From Mariprofundus sp. (GTDB taxonomy: Bacteria > Pseudomonadota > Zetaproteobacteria > Mariprofundales > Mariprofundaceae), in contig JAUZQI010000152.1 of the NCBI GenBank assembly GCA_030951095.1, positions 1-21,019 of the forward strand: DNA of 21,019 nucleotides, in the 5' to 3' direction. The notes below the pieces were generated by a model. That model was not told the origin of the DNA and searched no databases. It saw nothing but the letters and a program-made list of their open reading frames with translations. Positions 12,710 through 20,880 of the stretch are shown here, in pieces (position 1 is the stretch's first letter; every line of letters begins with the position of its first letter). The position numbers and the translations under genes are program-made.

Positions 12710-14764
12710 TCAGGCTTTCTTTGTGCGTTTTTTTGGTGCCTTCTTTTCCGGTTCTGCAGCTATTCTTTTTGAAGCCTTCTTTTCTGATTTTACAGCCTTC
12801 ATTTTTGGCTTCTTTTTTGGCTCTATCCGATCCAGTAACTTGCGCTGTAATTCCAGAGCAAGTGCTGACGGGGTGGAATCATCGGCTGTCTTGCGGGAAT
12901 AACTGCGTACAGCATCACGTTCTTCAGCATGTAGCTGCTGTTTTATGGAGAGCTCCACCTGGCGGCGTTTGCGATTGACTTCGATGATTTTCGCTTCTAT
13001 TTCAGTTCCTTCTTTCAGCGCATCATGATCGCGTGGAATTTCGCGGTTGGCCAGATAGGCATGCACACCTTCGGCCAGTTCAACAATCATACCGCTCGGT
13101 TTAAGCTCGCTCACTTTACCCTTGATGCTGCTGCCACGTTTGACACCAGCCATGAACAGCTCAAATGGATCATCGGAAAGCTGTTTGATGCCAAGAGAAA
13201 TTCGCTGTTTCTCTACATCGACCCCAAGTATGGCGCACTCGATTTCCTGCCCTTTACTGTATTCCTTGAGTGCGTCTTCACCTTTTTGGTCCCATGACAG
13301 GTTTTCAACATGCACCAGTCCATCCATACCGGCTTCAACCGGCACAAAGAAGCCGAATTCAGTGATATTTTTTATTTTTCCGGTGATATGAGAACCAACC
13401 GGATGATCTGACATCCATGCCTGCCACGGGTTTTCACTTACCGCTTTCAAACTGAGTCGAAGGCGCCGCGCTGAAGCATCGACTTCCAGCACTGCCACAT
13501 CGACCACATCACCTTCAGTAAGAACCTGAGAAGGCTTGACATCCCGTTTTGTCCAGCTCAATTCAGAACGATGAATCATACCCTCAATGCCGGGTTCCAG
13601 TTCAACCACAGCACCAAAATCGAGTAAACGGCGTACGGTTCCGGTCAAACGCATACCGGGTTCATATGTTGTCGCCATACTTTTCCACGGGTCACTTTGC
13701 AGTACTTTCATGGATACGGATACTTTGCCCGTTTCGGCATTCATTTTGACAATTTCAACGGTAACCTGCTGTCCTGCTGACAGCATTTCAGATGGGTGCT
13801 TGATTCTGCGCCATGAAATATCGGATACGTGCAACAGGGCATCCACGCCCCCCAAATCAACAAATGCGCCAAAATCTACCATACGCTTCACTTCGCTTGA
13901 AACCTTATCGCCCACGGCATGTTGTTCGAAAAATACTGTACGCATGGCCTCCTGTTCGACAGCCATCGGTTTCTTGCGTGAAACAACAATATTATCGGGT
14001 TTGCGACGTGCTTCCAGAATTGCCACCTTGCAGGTTTGGCCAATCAGTTTATCCGCATTAACGTGAAAATCAGTGTCTGCCTCAGAGCGTGGCATAAATG
14101 CATTCAGTCCGTTCAAATTCACCCTGAAGCCACCTTTTACTTCGGCCGTGATGACAGCATCGACAGAAGAGTGGTCAGCCAGTGCAGCCTCCAAACCTGA
14201 CCAGGCTTCACGTTGCCTGGCTTCCAGTACGGACAGCTTTACACCTGCAGTGCCACCAACTGATTGCACCAGCGCATCCACCTCATCGCCCAAGGCAGGA
14301 ATGTTCAAGCCTGCCTGCTCAAATTCTGCAACCGGAATGGAGCCTTCAGCTTTTGCACCAACATCTACGATAACAGCATCATCATTAATGCTGACAACCA
14401 TACCTTTGACCATTTCACCACGTTTAACGACCGGCTGTTCTTTCAGTGAAGCTTCGAACATCTTCTTGAAAGATTCTTCTTCGGTTTCGAGCGTGGGAAT
14501 CGGGTCACTAGCAGGCTCAAGTACAACTTGCTCATCTACGGCGTCTTCATCTGCTTTTTGCACAGTCTCGACAGCTGTCGGCTCTGGGTTGCCTTCCACC
14601 TCTGTTTCCAGTGCATCATCAGTTGCCGCGTCTACGTCCAGTACATTCACTTCCTGCACTTCAGCTGGCTGTATTTCTACTGCCTGTACATCCGGATTCT
14701 GCTTTACGGTCACATCCTGTGTATCTGTTTTCTGCACATCTTTGGTGATATTGGTTTCGCTCAT
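12710..14764 (-). CDS. rpsA: 30S ribosomal protein S1, with extended N-terminus and Lys-rich tail
   Basis: Six S1 RNA-binding domains can be seen at about residues 115-182, 200-265, 283-353, 369-440, 456-527 and 542-609. The third to fifth have the classic FGAFV..GG..LLHVSDISW, FGAVVELEPGIEGMIHRSEL and FGFFVPVEAGMDGLVHVENL forms. S1 binds mRNA and helps the 30S subunit start on weak sites. At 684 residues it is much longer than E. coli S1 (557). The family start (SFKKMFEASL) comes only at about residue 98, after an acidic Val/Glu/Asp/Gln-rich stretch, and residues 650-684 are almost all Lys, Ala, Pro, Glu and Arg. I start at the ATG at 14764 (GGGATGG upstream). It lies between cmk and ihfB, the conserved order. 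Confidence 0.96.
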   Translation of the reverse strand: MSETNITKDVQKTDTQDVTVKQNPDVQAVEIQPAEVQEVNVLDVDAATDDALETEVEGNPEPTAVETVQKADEDAVDEQVVLEPASDPIPTLETEEESFKKMFEASLKEQPVVKRGEMVKGMVVSINDDAVIVDVGAKAEGSIPVAEFEQAGLNIPALGDEVDALVQSVGGTAGVKLSVLEARQREAWSGLEAALADHSSVDAVITAEVKGGFRVNLNGLNAFMPRSEADTDFHVNADKLIGQTCKVAILEARRKPDNIVVSRKKPMAVEQEAMRTVFFEQHAVGDKVSSEVKRMVDFGAFVDLGGVDALLHVSDISWRRIKHPSEMLSAGQQVTVEIVKMNAETGKVSVSMKVLQSDPWKSMATTYEPGMRLTGTVRRLLDFGAVVELEPGIEGMIHRSELSWTKRDVKPSQVLTEGDVVDVAVLEVDASARRLRLSLKAVSENPWQAWMSDHPVGSHITGKIKNITEFGFFVPVEAGMDGLVHVENLSWDQKGEDALKEYSKGQEIECAILGVDVEKQRISLGIKQLSDDPFELFMAGVKRGSSIKGKVSELKPSGMIVELAEGVHAYLANREIPRDHDALKEGTEIEAKIIEVNRKRRQVELSIKQQLHAEERDAVRSYSRKTADDSTPSALALELQRKLLDRIEPKKKPKMKAVKSEKKASKRIAAEPEKKAPKKRTKKA

Positions 14765-14785
14765 TGTTGTACCATCCCGGTTCCT

Positions 14786-14802
14786 CAATTCATGAAGAAT
14801 TG
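14786..14802 (-). other. Inverted repeat in the rpsA leader
   Basis: CAATTC and GAATTG form a six-base-pair stem with a five-base loop between cmk and rpsA, 21 bases ahead of the rpsA ATG. In E. coli, structured rpsA leader RNA is needed for translation and S1 autocontrol; a similar role here is only inferred. Confidence 0.3.
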
Positions 14803-14837
14803 TTATTCAGTATTGTGTATTTATGCTCTTGATTAGG

Positions 14838-15530
14838 TTATACCGATGTTTTGATCAGCTTTCTCCGCTCCAGAACGCCAAGCATTCGATCCACCACCTC
14901 ATCTGCCCGCATTGTGGTCGAGTCAATGACAATGGCATCGGCTGCCTGTTTCAGTGGCGCATGCTGACGTTCCGTATCGCGTTGGTCACGCATTTTCAGT
15001 TCTGCCACCACTTCGCCAAGGTTGCTGCCACTCTCATTTTTCAATTGAGACCATCGGCGGCGGGCACGTTCCCGTACCGAAGCTGTCAAAAAAAACTTGG
15101 CCGGAGCGTTCGGCAATACCACAGTGCCGATATCACGTCCGTCCATGATACAGCCATTGCGAGCCAGTTGTCGCTGCAGACCGATCAGCTTTTTTCGTAC
15201 CAGTGACATGGTGGCCACTTTTGATGCCGCCTCACCTGCCTGTTCACTGCGCAATGTGTTCGTGATATTTTTGCCGTTGAAATATATGCCATCTACCGTC
15301 CATTCAATCAGCCCCAACAGGTCACCAACAAATTCGGCCAGTGTTGATTCGCTTTCAAGTGGAATCCTTTGCTCCCGTGCCATGGAGCCGATCAGGCGAT
15401 AGAGCAATCCTGTATCAAGAACCGGCAAACCTGTCTCTTCGGCCAGCATTTTTGCGACCGTGCCCTTACCTGAGCCTGAGGGGCCGTCAATCGCGATAGT
15501 TAGTCCTTCGATGGCATGCCATTCACTCAC
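14838..15530 (-). CDS. cmk: Cytidylate kinase
   Basis: This 230-residue P-loop kinase phosphorylates CMP and dCMP. The Walker A motif is AIDGPSGSGKGTVAKMLA (Lys22). LDTGLLYRLIGSMA is the CMP kinase form of the family's 'DTGxxYR', and GRDIGTVVLPNAPAKFFLTA, RARRRW and DQRDTERQHAPLKQA.DA complete the signature, with the NMP-binding insert between. The start is GTG at 15530, overlapping the aroA stop by four bases. It precedes rpsA by 73 bases, the common cmk-rpsA arrangement. Confidence 0.96.
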   Translation of the reverse strand: MSEWHAIEGLTIAIDGPSGSGKGTVAKMLAEETGLPVLDTGLLYRLIGSMAREQRIPLESESTLAEFVGDLLGLIEWTVDGIYFNGKNITNTLRSEQAGEAASKVATMSLVRKKLIGLQRQLARNGCIMDGRDIGTVVLPNAPAKFFLTASVRERARRRWSQLKNESGSNLGEVVAELKMRDQRDTERQHAPLKQAADAIVIDSTTMRADEVVDRMLGVLERRKLIKTSV

Positions 15531-16882
15531 AACGACGTCTCGTTGTCGTCAGTCCAGCGCACGTTCATGCCGATACTTTGAGCCAGTGATACAAAATTCG
15601 GGAAGCTGGTCGCAATCGCAGCGGCATTATGAATGCGAATGTCAGCCTTGGCCCGTTGTGCTGCCACAGCCATGGCCATGGCGATACGGTGGTCACCATG
15701 TGCATCAACATCGGCATTGCCACTGAGTGAGCACGAGCCATGAATCACTGCACCATCCGGGCGCTCTTCGATATCGGCACCGGCAGCACGCAGGGCAACA
15801 GCCATAGCCGCAATGCGATCCGATTCCTTGACGCGTAATTCTTCGGCATTTTCGAGTATAAACTCACCATCAGCCAGCGCAGCAGCTGCAAACAATACCG
15901 GAAACTCATCAATGGCATCAGGGACATCATTCGGGTCTACATGCATACCATGTAAGCCACCTGAGTTGACACGAATATCAGCTACAGGTTCCTCACCAAT
16001 TGCATGCTCATGATCCGGTTCCAGGCTGGCCCCCATACCATTCATAACCCGTCGCCAACCATCGCGGCGCGGGTTGATGCCAATACTGTTCAAGGTGATA
16101 TCCGATCCTTTTACCAGACTTGCAGCTACAGCAAAGAAGCAAGCAGAAGAGGGGTCAGCTGGAATCAGTACCGTAGCACCGGGCGCTGTGAGTTTGTCGG
16201 CCGGAGAAAGCGTGATCGTACCATCAGCCGCGACATCAACCGGCTGACCGAACAGGGGTAACATGCGCTCGGTATGGTCGCGGGACGGTTTCGGTTCATT
16301 CACTGTTGTATCACCATCGGCATATAAACCGGCCAGCAAGACGCATGATTTTACCTGTGCGCTGGCTACTTCAGATATGTGATGAATGGCATGCAATTTG
16401 CCACCGGAAATGGTGATGGGCAGAAAGTTGCCACCATCTTCACCATCAACTGTAGCACCCATTCTACGCACCGGGGCAACAACTCTTTTCATGGGCCGTT
16501 TGCACAGCGAAGCATCACCACTCACGGTCGAAGCAAAGGTTTGACCGGCCAGTATGCCGGTCATCAATCGTACACAGGTACCGGCATTGCCGGCATCCAG
16601 CACATGATCGGGTGTTTTCAGGCCATGCAGACCAACGCCGTGGATGCGCAGGGACGTTTTTTCATCATTCAGCCAGTCAATGGTAACGCCCATGTCCATG
16701 AACATTTGCGCCGTAGCAATATTATCTTCTCCGGGTAGAAAACCGTGTATCTCTGTCACGCCATCAGCCAGGGATGCCAGCATTACCGCGCGGTGCGACG
16801 TTGATTTGTCGCCGGGGACAGTGATTTCTCCCGTGAGAGGGCCTGCCGCCGGGCCCGCTATTAATGTCCCTCCGACATTCAT
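15527..16882 (-). CDS. aroA: 3-phosphoshikimate 1-carboxyvinyltransferase (EPSP synthase)
   Basis: This 451-residue enzyme joins shikimate 3-phosphate and phosphoenolpyruvate, the sixth step of the shikimate pathway. Family blocks are VPGDKSTSHRAVMLASLADG (Lys26), LDAGNAGTCVRLMTGILAG, SGDASLCKRPMKRVV and LRVKESDRIAAMA. The class II features SAQVK (174-178) and RDHTE (201-205) are present, and LDAGNAGT..RLM is closer to Bacillus-type enzymes than to E. coli AroA. The ATG at 16882 overlaps the tyrA stop (ATGA) and the end overlaps the cmk start, so tyrA, aroA and cmk are translationally chained. In pseudomonads tyrA and aroA are fused; here they are separate. Confidence 0.97.
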   Translation of the reverse strand: MNVGGTLIAGPAAGPLTGEITVPGDKSTSHRAVMLASLADGVTEIHGFLPGEDNIATAQMFMDMGVTIDWLNDEKTSLRIHGVGLHGLKTPDHVLDAGNAGTCVRLMTGILAGQTFASTVSGDASLCKRPMKRVVAPVRRMGATVDGEDGGNFLPITISGGKLHAIHHISEVASAQVKSCVLLAGLYADGDTTVNEPKPSRDHTERMLPLFGQPVDVAADGTITLSPADKLTAPGATVLIPADPSSACFFAVAASLVKGSDITLNSIGINPRRDGWRRVMNGMGASLEPDHEHAIGEEPVADIRVNSGGLHGMHVDPNDVPDAIDEFPVLFAAAALADGEFILENAEELRVKESDRIAAMAVALRAAGADIEERPDGAVIHGSCSLSGNADVDAHGDHRIAMAMAVAAQRAKADIRIHNAAAIATSFPNFVSLAQSIGMNVRWTDDNETSL

Positions 16883-17781
16883 GATTCATTGGCTCCGTGT
16901 TTAGCCAGCCACGCATCACGCGCTTGTTTGGCTGCCGTAAAGTGGTTCAATAGCCGATCACCATCGCCGTTTTGCAATGCCAGTTTCAAGCTATTTAACT
17001 CATCCTGCAATGCATCGAGCTGATGAATCACAGCCTTACGATTACACAGTGCGATATCACGCCACATGTGCGGCGATGAGGAAGCAATGCGTGAAAAATC
17101 TCTGAAACCGCCAGCTGCAAATTCAAACGGTTGGTGCTGCTCGGTGCCCTGTTTACGCACCGCGTTGACCAGTGCAAAGGCAGTCAGGTGCGGCAGATGG
17201 CTGACAGCTGCCAGGAAATCATCGTGCTCGGCCGGCTCCATGCGCATAACCCTGCTGCCGGTTGCCTGCCACATCTCTTCCACCCATTGCACTGCTTCTG
17301 CTCCGGTTTGGCTGTCCGGTGTCAGGATGCAGAGGTGGTGCTCGAATAATTCTGCAAATGCAGCGCCTGAACCGGATTGTTCCGTGCCGGCAATCGGGTG
17401 AGCTGGCACAAAACGGGAACAGTCAGGCAATAATTTTTGTGCTGCAGCTATAGCAGACTGTTTGGTACTGCCTGCATCGGTTACAATGGCGTTGGCAGGT
17501 AGCGTGTCTTGCATCGCAGCAAACACGGATTCATACGCTGTCATCGGTACAGCCAGTAATACCACATCAGCATGTGCTACAGCTACGGCAATATCATGGG
17601 TCCAGTCATCCACAATACCCAGTTCTTTGGCCAGTACCAGATTATCCCGACTGCGCCCTACACCTGTGACACGTTCAACCTTGCCTGCCTTTTTCAGGGC
17701 AAGACTAACCGAACCGCCAATCAGGCCGGTACCAATCACGACTAAATGCTTTATCGGATTCACGCTTTTAATCATCTCCAT
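16879..17781 (-). CDS. tyrA: Prephenate (or cyclohexadienyl) dehydrogenase
   Basis: This 300-residue NAD(P)-dependent enzyme of tyrosine synthesis has the dinucleotide-binding motif VVIGTGLIGGSVSLALKKAG (Gly17-Ser24), the catalytic-histidine block PAHPIAGTEQSGSGAA (His128), AVSHLPHLTAFALVN and GGFRDFSRIASSSPHMWRDI. No chorismate mutase domain is fused to it; that activity is provided by pheA in the same cluster. Whether it prefers prephenate or arogenate cannot be decided. The start is ATG at 17781, with ATG at 17775 also possible, and no good ribosome-binding site is seen. The 156-base gap to hisC is filled mainly by a repeat element, unlike the tight junctions downstream. Confidence 0.94.
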   Translation of the reverse strand: MEMIKSVNPIKHLVVIGTGLIGGSVSLALKKAGKVERVTGVGRSRDNLVLAKELGIVDDWTHDIAVAVAHADVVLLAVPMTAYESVFAAMQDTLPANAIVTDAGSTKQSAIAAAQKLLPDCSRFVPAHPIAGTEQSGSGAAFAELFEHHLCILTPDSQTGAEAVQWVEEMWQATGSRVMRMEPAEHDDFLAAVSHLPHLTAFALVNAVRKQGTEQHQPFEFAAGGFRDFSRIASSSPHMWRDIALCNRKAVIHQLDALQDELNSLKLALQNGDGDRLLNHFTAAKQARDAWLAKHGANES

Positions 17782-17798
17782 AAAGTCAAAATCATTTT

Positions 17799-17915
17799 AC
17801 CACGAAGAACACAGAGGTCACGAAGGAAAAACAAGATCAGTAAATAGTTGGCAAGGCTTTTTTCTACTGCCGGTTACATATCGTTCTTTCTTCGTGCTCT
17901 TCGTATCTTTCGTGG
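17799..17915. repeat. Imperfect inverted-repeat element (CCACGAAG family) between hisC and tyrA
   Basis: The left arm begins at 17800 with CCACGAAGAACACAGAGGTC and continues ACGAAGGAAA. The right arm (17884-17915) reads, in reverse complement, CCACGAAAGATACGAAGAGC followed by ACGAAGAAAG. The arms share most positions, contain internal CACGAAG repeats and enclose about 53 bases. I recognise CCACGAAG...ACACGAAG as a sequence type that recurs between genes in many bacterial genomes. Here it sits inside an operon and could fold into a long stem in the mRNA. Confidence 0.65.
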
Positions 17916-17937
17916 CGCAAGATATTACCTTTGATTT

Positions 17938-19050
17938 TTATCCGCATCTCCCCAGCTTATGAACGATATCTTCGAGCACAGATAAAAACTCAGTGTTCTC
18001 TTCCGGCAAACCGACTGAAATACGCAGGTAATCAGCCATGCCATAGGGGGCCAGCGGGCGAGGGATGATGCCGTGATTTTCCAGTCTCTGCAAAATCTCG
18101 CTGCTTTGACTGTGGCGTAGCAACACAAAGTTGCCAAAGCTGTGGCCACCTGACATGTCCATGCTCCGGAGTGCAGCTTCCAGTCGTTCGCGTTCAGTGA
18201 TGGTTTCGGCCACATGCGCCATGACCCAGTCCCGGTCATCCAATGCGGCCAGTGCTGCTGACTGGGCCAGTAAATTGAGATTGAACGGTTCGCGAAAACG
18301 ATTGGCCAGTCCAACGATATCGGGATTTGCCACGGCATAACCGACCCGGCAGCCGGCCAGTCCATAGGCTTTGGAAAATGTGCGGCTGATGACCAGCCCG
18401 GGATGCGACAGGTTATGCACGGAATCGCCCAGCTGGTCGGCCACAAACTCATAATAGGCTTCATCTACAATGGTGATCACATTTCTTGGCAGCTTGTCGA
18501 GAAACGCCTGGATGCTTTCATTGCGATGCAGCGTGCCGGTTGGATTGTTCGGGTTGGCAATACAGACCACTTTGGTTTTATCCGTCACTGCTGCGGCCAT
18601 GGCATCCAGGTCATGTGTGAGCCCGTCGGCTTCAGGCACTGCAATACCGGTTGCTCCGGCAGCCTGCGTTGCCAGCGCATAAACAATAAATCCGAGCTGA
18701 GCGTAAATGATCTCATCGCCGGGCCCGGCAAAGGTGCGAATCAGCAATTCCAGCACCTCGTTGGAGCCGTTGCCGATCAACACCTGATCAGTATCTACAG
18801 CATGAAAATCGGCCAGCGCAGTCTTCAACAGAGTGGCATCGCCATCCGGATGACGATTCACTTCTGGCGCGGTCTTTTTAATGGCCGCTATCGCTTTCGG
18901 AGATGGCCCATAGGGATTTTCATTGGAGGCAAGTTTGATAGCCCGATCCAGTCCTTTTTCCTGCAACAGTGTTTCCACCGGTTTCCCCGGAACATACGGA
19001 TAAAGTCGTCCAGCCTGTGGCACCGCCCGTGCCAGCCAATCAATAGTCAT
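17938..19050 (-). CDS. hisC: Histidinol-phosphate aminotransferase / aromatic aminotransferase
   Basis: This 370-residue class I/II PLP aminotransferase has the HisC blocks YPYVPGKP, LASNENPYGPSP, ANPNNPTGT, VDEAYYEF and the PLP-binding SRTFSKAYGLAGCRVGYA (Lys227). HisC makes histidinol phosphate. In supraoperons between pheA and tyrA it commonly also transaminates phenylpyruvate and hydroxyphenylpyruvate, which fits this location. The start is chosen at the ATG at 19050, six bases after GGGA; ATG at 19053 or 19062 is possible. The frame runs up to 19083, but the extra residues come from repeat-like DNA (the reverse of AGCCACTGATTCACACGAAT), so that start is unlikely. Confidence 0.93.
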   Translation of the reverse strand: MTIDWLARAVPQAGRLYPYVPGKPVETLLQEKGLDRAIKLASNENPYGPSPKAIAAIKKTAPEVNRHPDGDATLLKTALADFHAVDTDQVLIGNGSNEVLELLIRTFAGPGDEIIYAQLGFIVYALATQAAGATGIAVPEADGLTHDLDAMAAAVTDKTKVVCIANPNNPTGTLHRNESIQAFLDKLPRNVITIVDEAYYEFVADQLGDSVHNLSHPGLVISRTFSKAYGLAGCRVGYAVANPDIVGLANRFREPFNLNLLAQSAALAALDDRDWVMAHVAETITERERLEAALRSMDMSGGHSFGNFVLLRHSQSSEILQRLENHGIIPRPLAPYGMADYLRISVGLPEENTEFLSVLEDIVHKLGRCG

Positions 19051-19254
19051 CATTTTTCCCATTAAATTCCAATCTTTAGCCACTGATTCACACGAATGAG
19101 CACGAATTTACAACCAGCGATATTGTTATTCTACAACCCTCTACTGCCCCACATCTATGGTGGTTCTTTTTAATTTTCCTCTGCGTAACTCTGTGATGGG
19201 CAGGATGCCCGAATGCCGCGAGCGCATGGGTGTGCAGGAGCGGTCGGTGAAAGG
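19051..19254. repeat. pheA-hisC spacer with dispersed-repeat-like segments
   Basis: At 19079 the text AGCCACTGATTCACACGAAT continues GAGCACGAATT. At about 19175 the sequence TTTTCCTCTGCGTAACTCTG appears. Both resemble the CACGAA / CTCTGCGTNNCTCTG kinds of intergenic repeat arms found in many bacteria. A perfect small stem (GGGCA-GGA-TGCCC, 19198-19210) follows. The two segments are not complementary to each other, so this may be a decayed composite. No gene is seen. Confidence 0.45.
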
Positions 19255-20406
19255 TTATAATGGTTTGGAGACCGGATATGAACCCAACACCTTGATGAAA
19301 CCGCCGGGTTTGGATTGAATCTCGGCGATGGCTTCGGCTACATTGGCATCATCCCGGTGCCCCTGCACATCGGCAAAAAAGACATATTCCCACAGTTTTT
19401 TCTTCGATGGTCGGGATTCGATCCGCGTCAGACCAATACTGCGTCCGGCAAACGAAGCAATCAGTTTATGCAATGCTCCCGGTTCATCTTTGATCGACAT
19501 AACCAGCGATGTCTTGTCCTCGCCAGAAGCCGGTGAATCATGTTGTCCGATCACGAGAAAGCGGGTCGTGTTATCGTGAAAATCCTCAACATTACGCTTC
19601 ACCAGTGGTAACTCTGATTGATCAACTATCGAATAGGGTCCGATCACAGCGCACTTATTCCAGTCCAGTGCTCCGTTATCATTTCTTTTTTCTTCATCCA
19701 CAATCTGGGCCGCACGAATGGTTGAAGATGATTCCATCAGCTGTGCATTGGGCAAATGTGTAGCCAGCCAGTTGCGGCATTGCCCCAATGGTTGCGGATG
19801 AGAGATTACTACCTCGACCTTATCAAGGTTGTCTGCATAACTGAACAGATGATGGTGAATGGACAACTGTATTTCAGCGCAGATAAAAATATCGCGCTCC
19901 ATATCGGCGAACAAATCCAGTGTCGGCGTGACTGCACCTTCGAATGCATTTTCTACCGGTACAACACCATAGGTAGCGCGACCGGATTCGACTTCATCAA
20001 ACACCATTTCCAGTGAACCGCAGGCCAGATATTTTGGTGTTGCACCAAACTGGCGGGTGGCAGCCGTATGGCTGAAGGTTCCTTCAGGGCCGAGATAGGC
20101 AACTGTCATCGGATGCTCCAGAGCCAGGCAGGCTCCAATTATCTCTCGATAAATACCATGAATGGCTTCATCAGGAATCTTGGTTTGGTGTTCGCTGGCG
20201 GCAGCTTCGGCATTGCGAGCCAGTACACGGCGGATAATCGAAGCCTCCCGGCTCGGAACATAAAATGGCGAATTGCCCCGATCCAGCTTATGTTCGCCGA
20301 CCTGCGATGCCAGCTGCGCACGCTTGAGGATCAATTCCAGCAATTCATCATCAACTGCATCAATAGCAACTCTGAGTTCGTTCAATTTGTCTTCCAGATT
20401 ACCCAT
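19255..20406 (-). CDS. pheA: Bifunctional chorismate mutase / prephenate dehydratase (P-protein)
   Basis: This 383-residue enzyme makes phenylpyruvate from chorismate. Residues 1-90 form an AroQ-type chorismate mutase (LRVAIDAVDDELLELILKRA, QVGEHK, YVPSREASIIRRVL). Residues about 100-285 form the prephenate dehydratase (TVAYLGPEGTFSHTAA, VVPVENAFEGAVT and the catalytic NTTRFLVIG with Thr281). Residues about 298-380 are an ACT regulatory domain with GALHKL and ESRP (330-333), the residues that mediate phenylalanine feedback in this family. All three domains are complete. It is the first gene of the minus-strand run. serC, often found upstream in this cluster, is not here. The ATG at 20406 has a weak ribosome-binding site. 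Confidence 0.97.
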   Translation of the reverse strand: MGNLEDKLNELRVAIDAVDDELLELILKRAQLASQVGEHKLDRGNSPFYVPSREASIIRRVLARNAEAAASEHQTKIPDEAIHGIYREIIGACLALEHPMTVAYLGPEGTFSHTAATRQFGATPKYLACGSLEMVFDEVESGRATYGVVPVENAFEGAVTPTLDLFADMERDIFICAEIQLSIHHHLFSYADNLDKVEVVISHPQPLGQCRNWLATHLPNAQLMESSSTIRAAQIVDEEKRNDNGALDWNKCAVIGPYSIVDQSELPLVKRNVEDFHDNTTRFLVIGQHDSPASGEDKTSLVMSIKDEPGALHKLIASFAGRSIGLTRIESRPSKKKLWEYVFFADVQGHRDDANVAEAIAEIQSKPGGFIKVLGSYPVSKPL

Positions 20407-20576
20407 GCCAGCACGCTATCAGCAGCATGTGAGTCAATCCATGCCCGGAAACTGATCGGGCGGTATGCTGTCAAATTACGATTCATTGCTGCCCTGTTTC
20501 TCAAAGCTTTGTCATGCAACATGGAACAAAGGCATAAATCGGCCAAACCCGGACGGTTAGTGGTTGTGAAATAATT

Positions 20577-20798
20577 ATGTACTATGTCCCTAGAACTCCA
20601 AGTCTTATATGGTTCACGATCTGGTCGAGTATTGTCCATGCTGGAATCATGCTGGTTCAAGCTATCGGTGATGAAACTGAGAAGGCCAACCTGTTAGGCG
20701 ATATTCCAGCCTTATTTTTGGTGGCATTTGTCCTCTGGTTCCTCATGCCCAGAGAGATCATGCGAAGCAAAGAACCTGCTAACAAGGCCTCCACCTGA
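20577..20798 (+). CDS. Small membrane protein, possibly the remaining half of a DUF6632-like protein
   Basis: This 73-residue frame holds two hydrophobic segments: FTIWSSIVHAGIMLVQAI (about residues 13-30) and IPALFLVAFVLWFLMP (about 43-58). They are joined by a charged loop, and the end is basic. From memory, 'LIWFTxWSSxVHxGIMxVQA...LLGDxPALxLVA' looks like the C-terminal half of small membrane proteins of the DUF6632 type, which have further helices before it. If so, the N-terminal half is missing here, since the upstream frame is closed. No ribosome-binding site precedes the ATG. It may be a decayed gene or a genuine short one. It is divergent from pheA. Confidence 0.45.
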   Translation: MYYVPRTPSLIWFTIWSSIVHAGIMLVQAIGDETEKANLLGDIPALFLVAFVLWFLMPREIMRSKEPANKAST

Positions 20799-20817
20799 CC
20801 GCCAAAAGTGCGGTTTC
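20798..20817 (+). terminator. Weak hairpin terminator after the small membrane ORF
   Basis: ACCGC (20798-20802) pairs with GCGGT (20810-20814) around CAAAAGT, followed by a short T-rich stretch. It starts at the last base of the stop codon. Confidence 0.4.
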
Positions 20818-20880
20818 TATCATCACTCTACTTTTGCTTGCAGGTGGATATCATTCATAAATTTAGAAGGGGTACGTGCC

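Noticed and set aside
14073..14795. A 240-codon Ser/Thr/Cys-rich frame on the plus strand
   Set aside because: It is the antisense shadow of the rpsA coding sequence, has low-complexity composition and matches no family.
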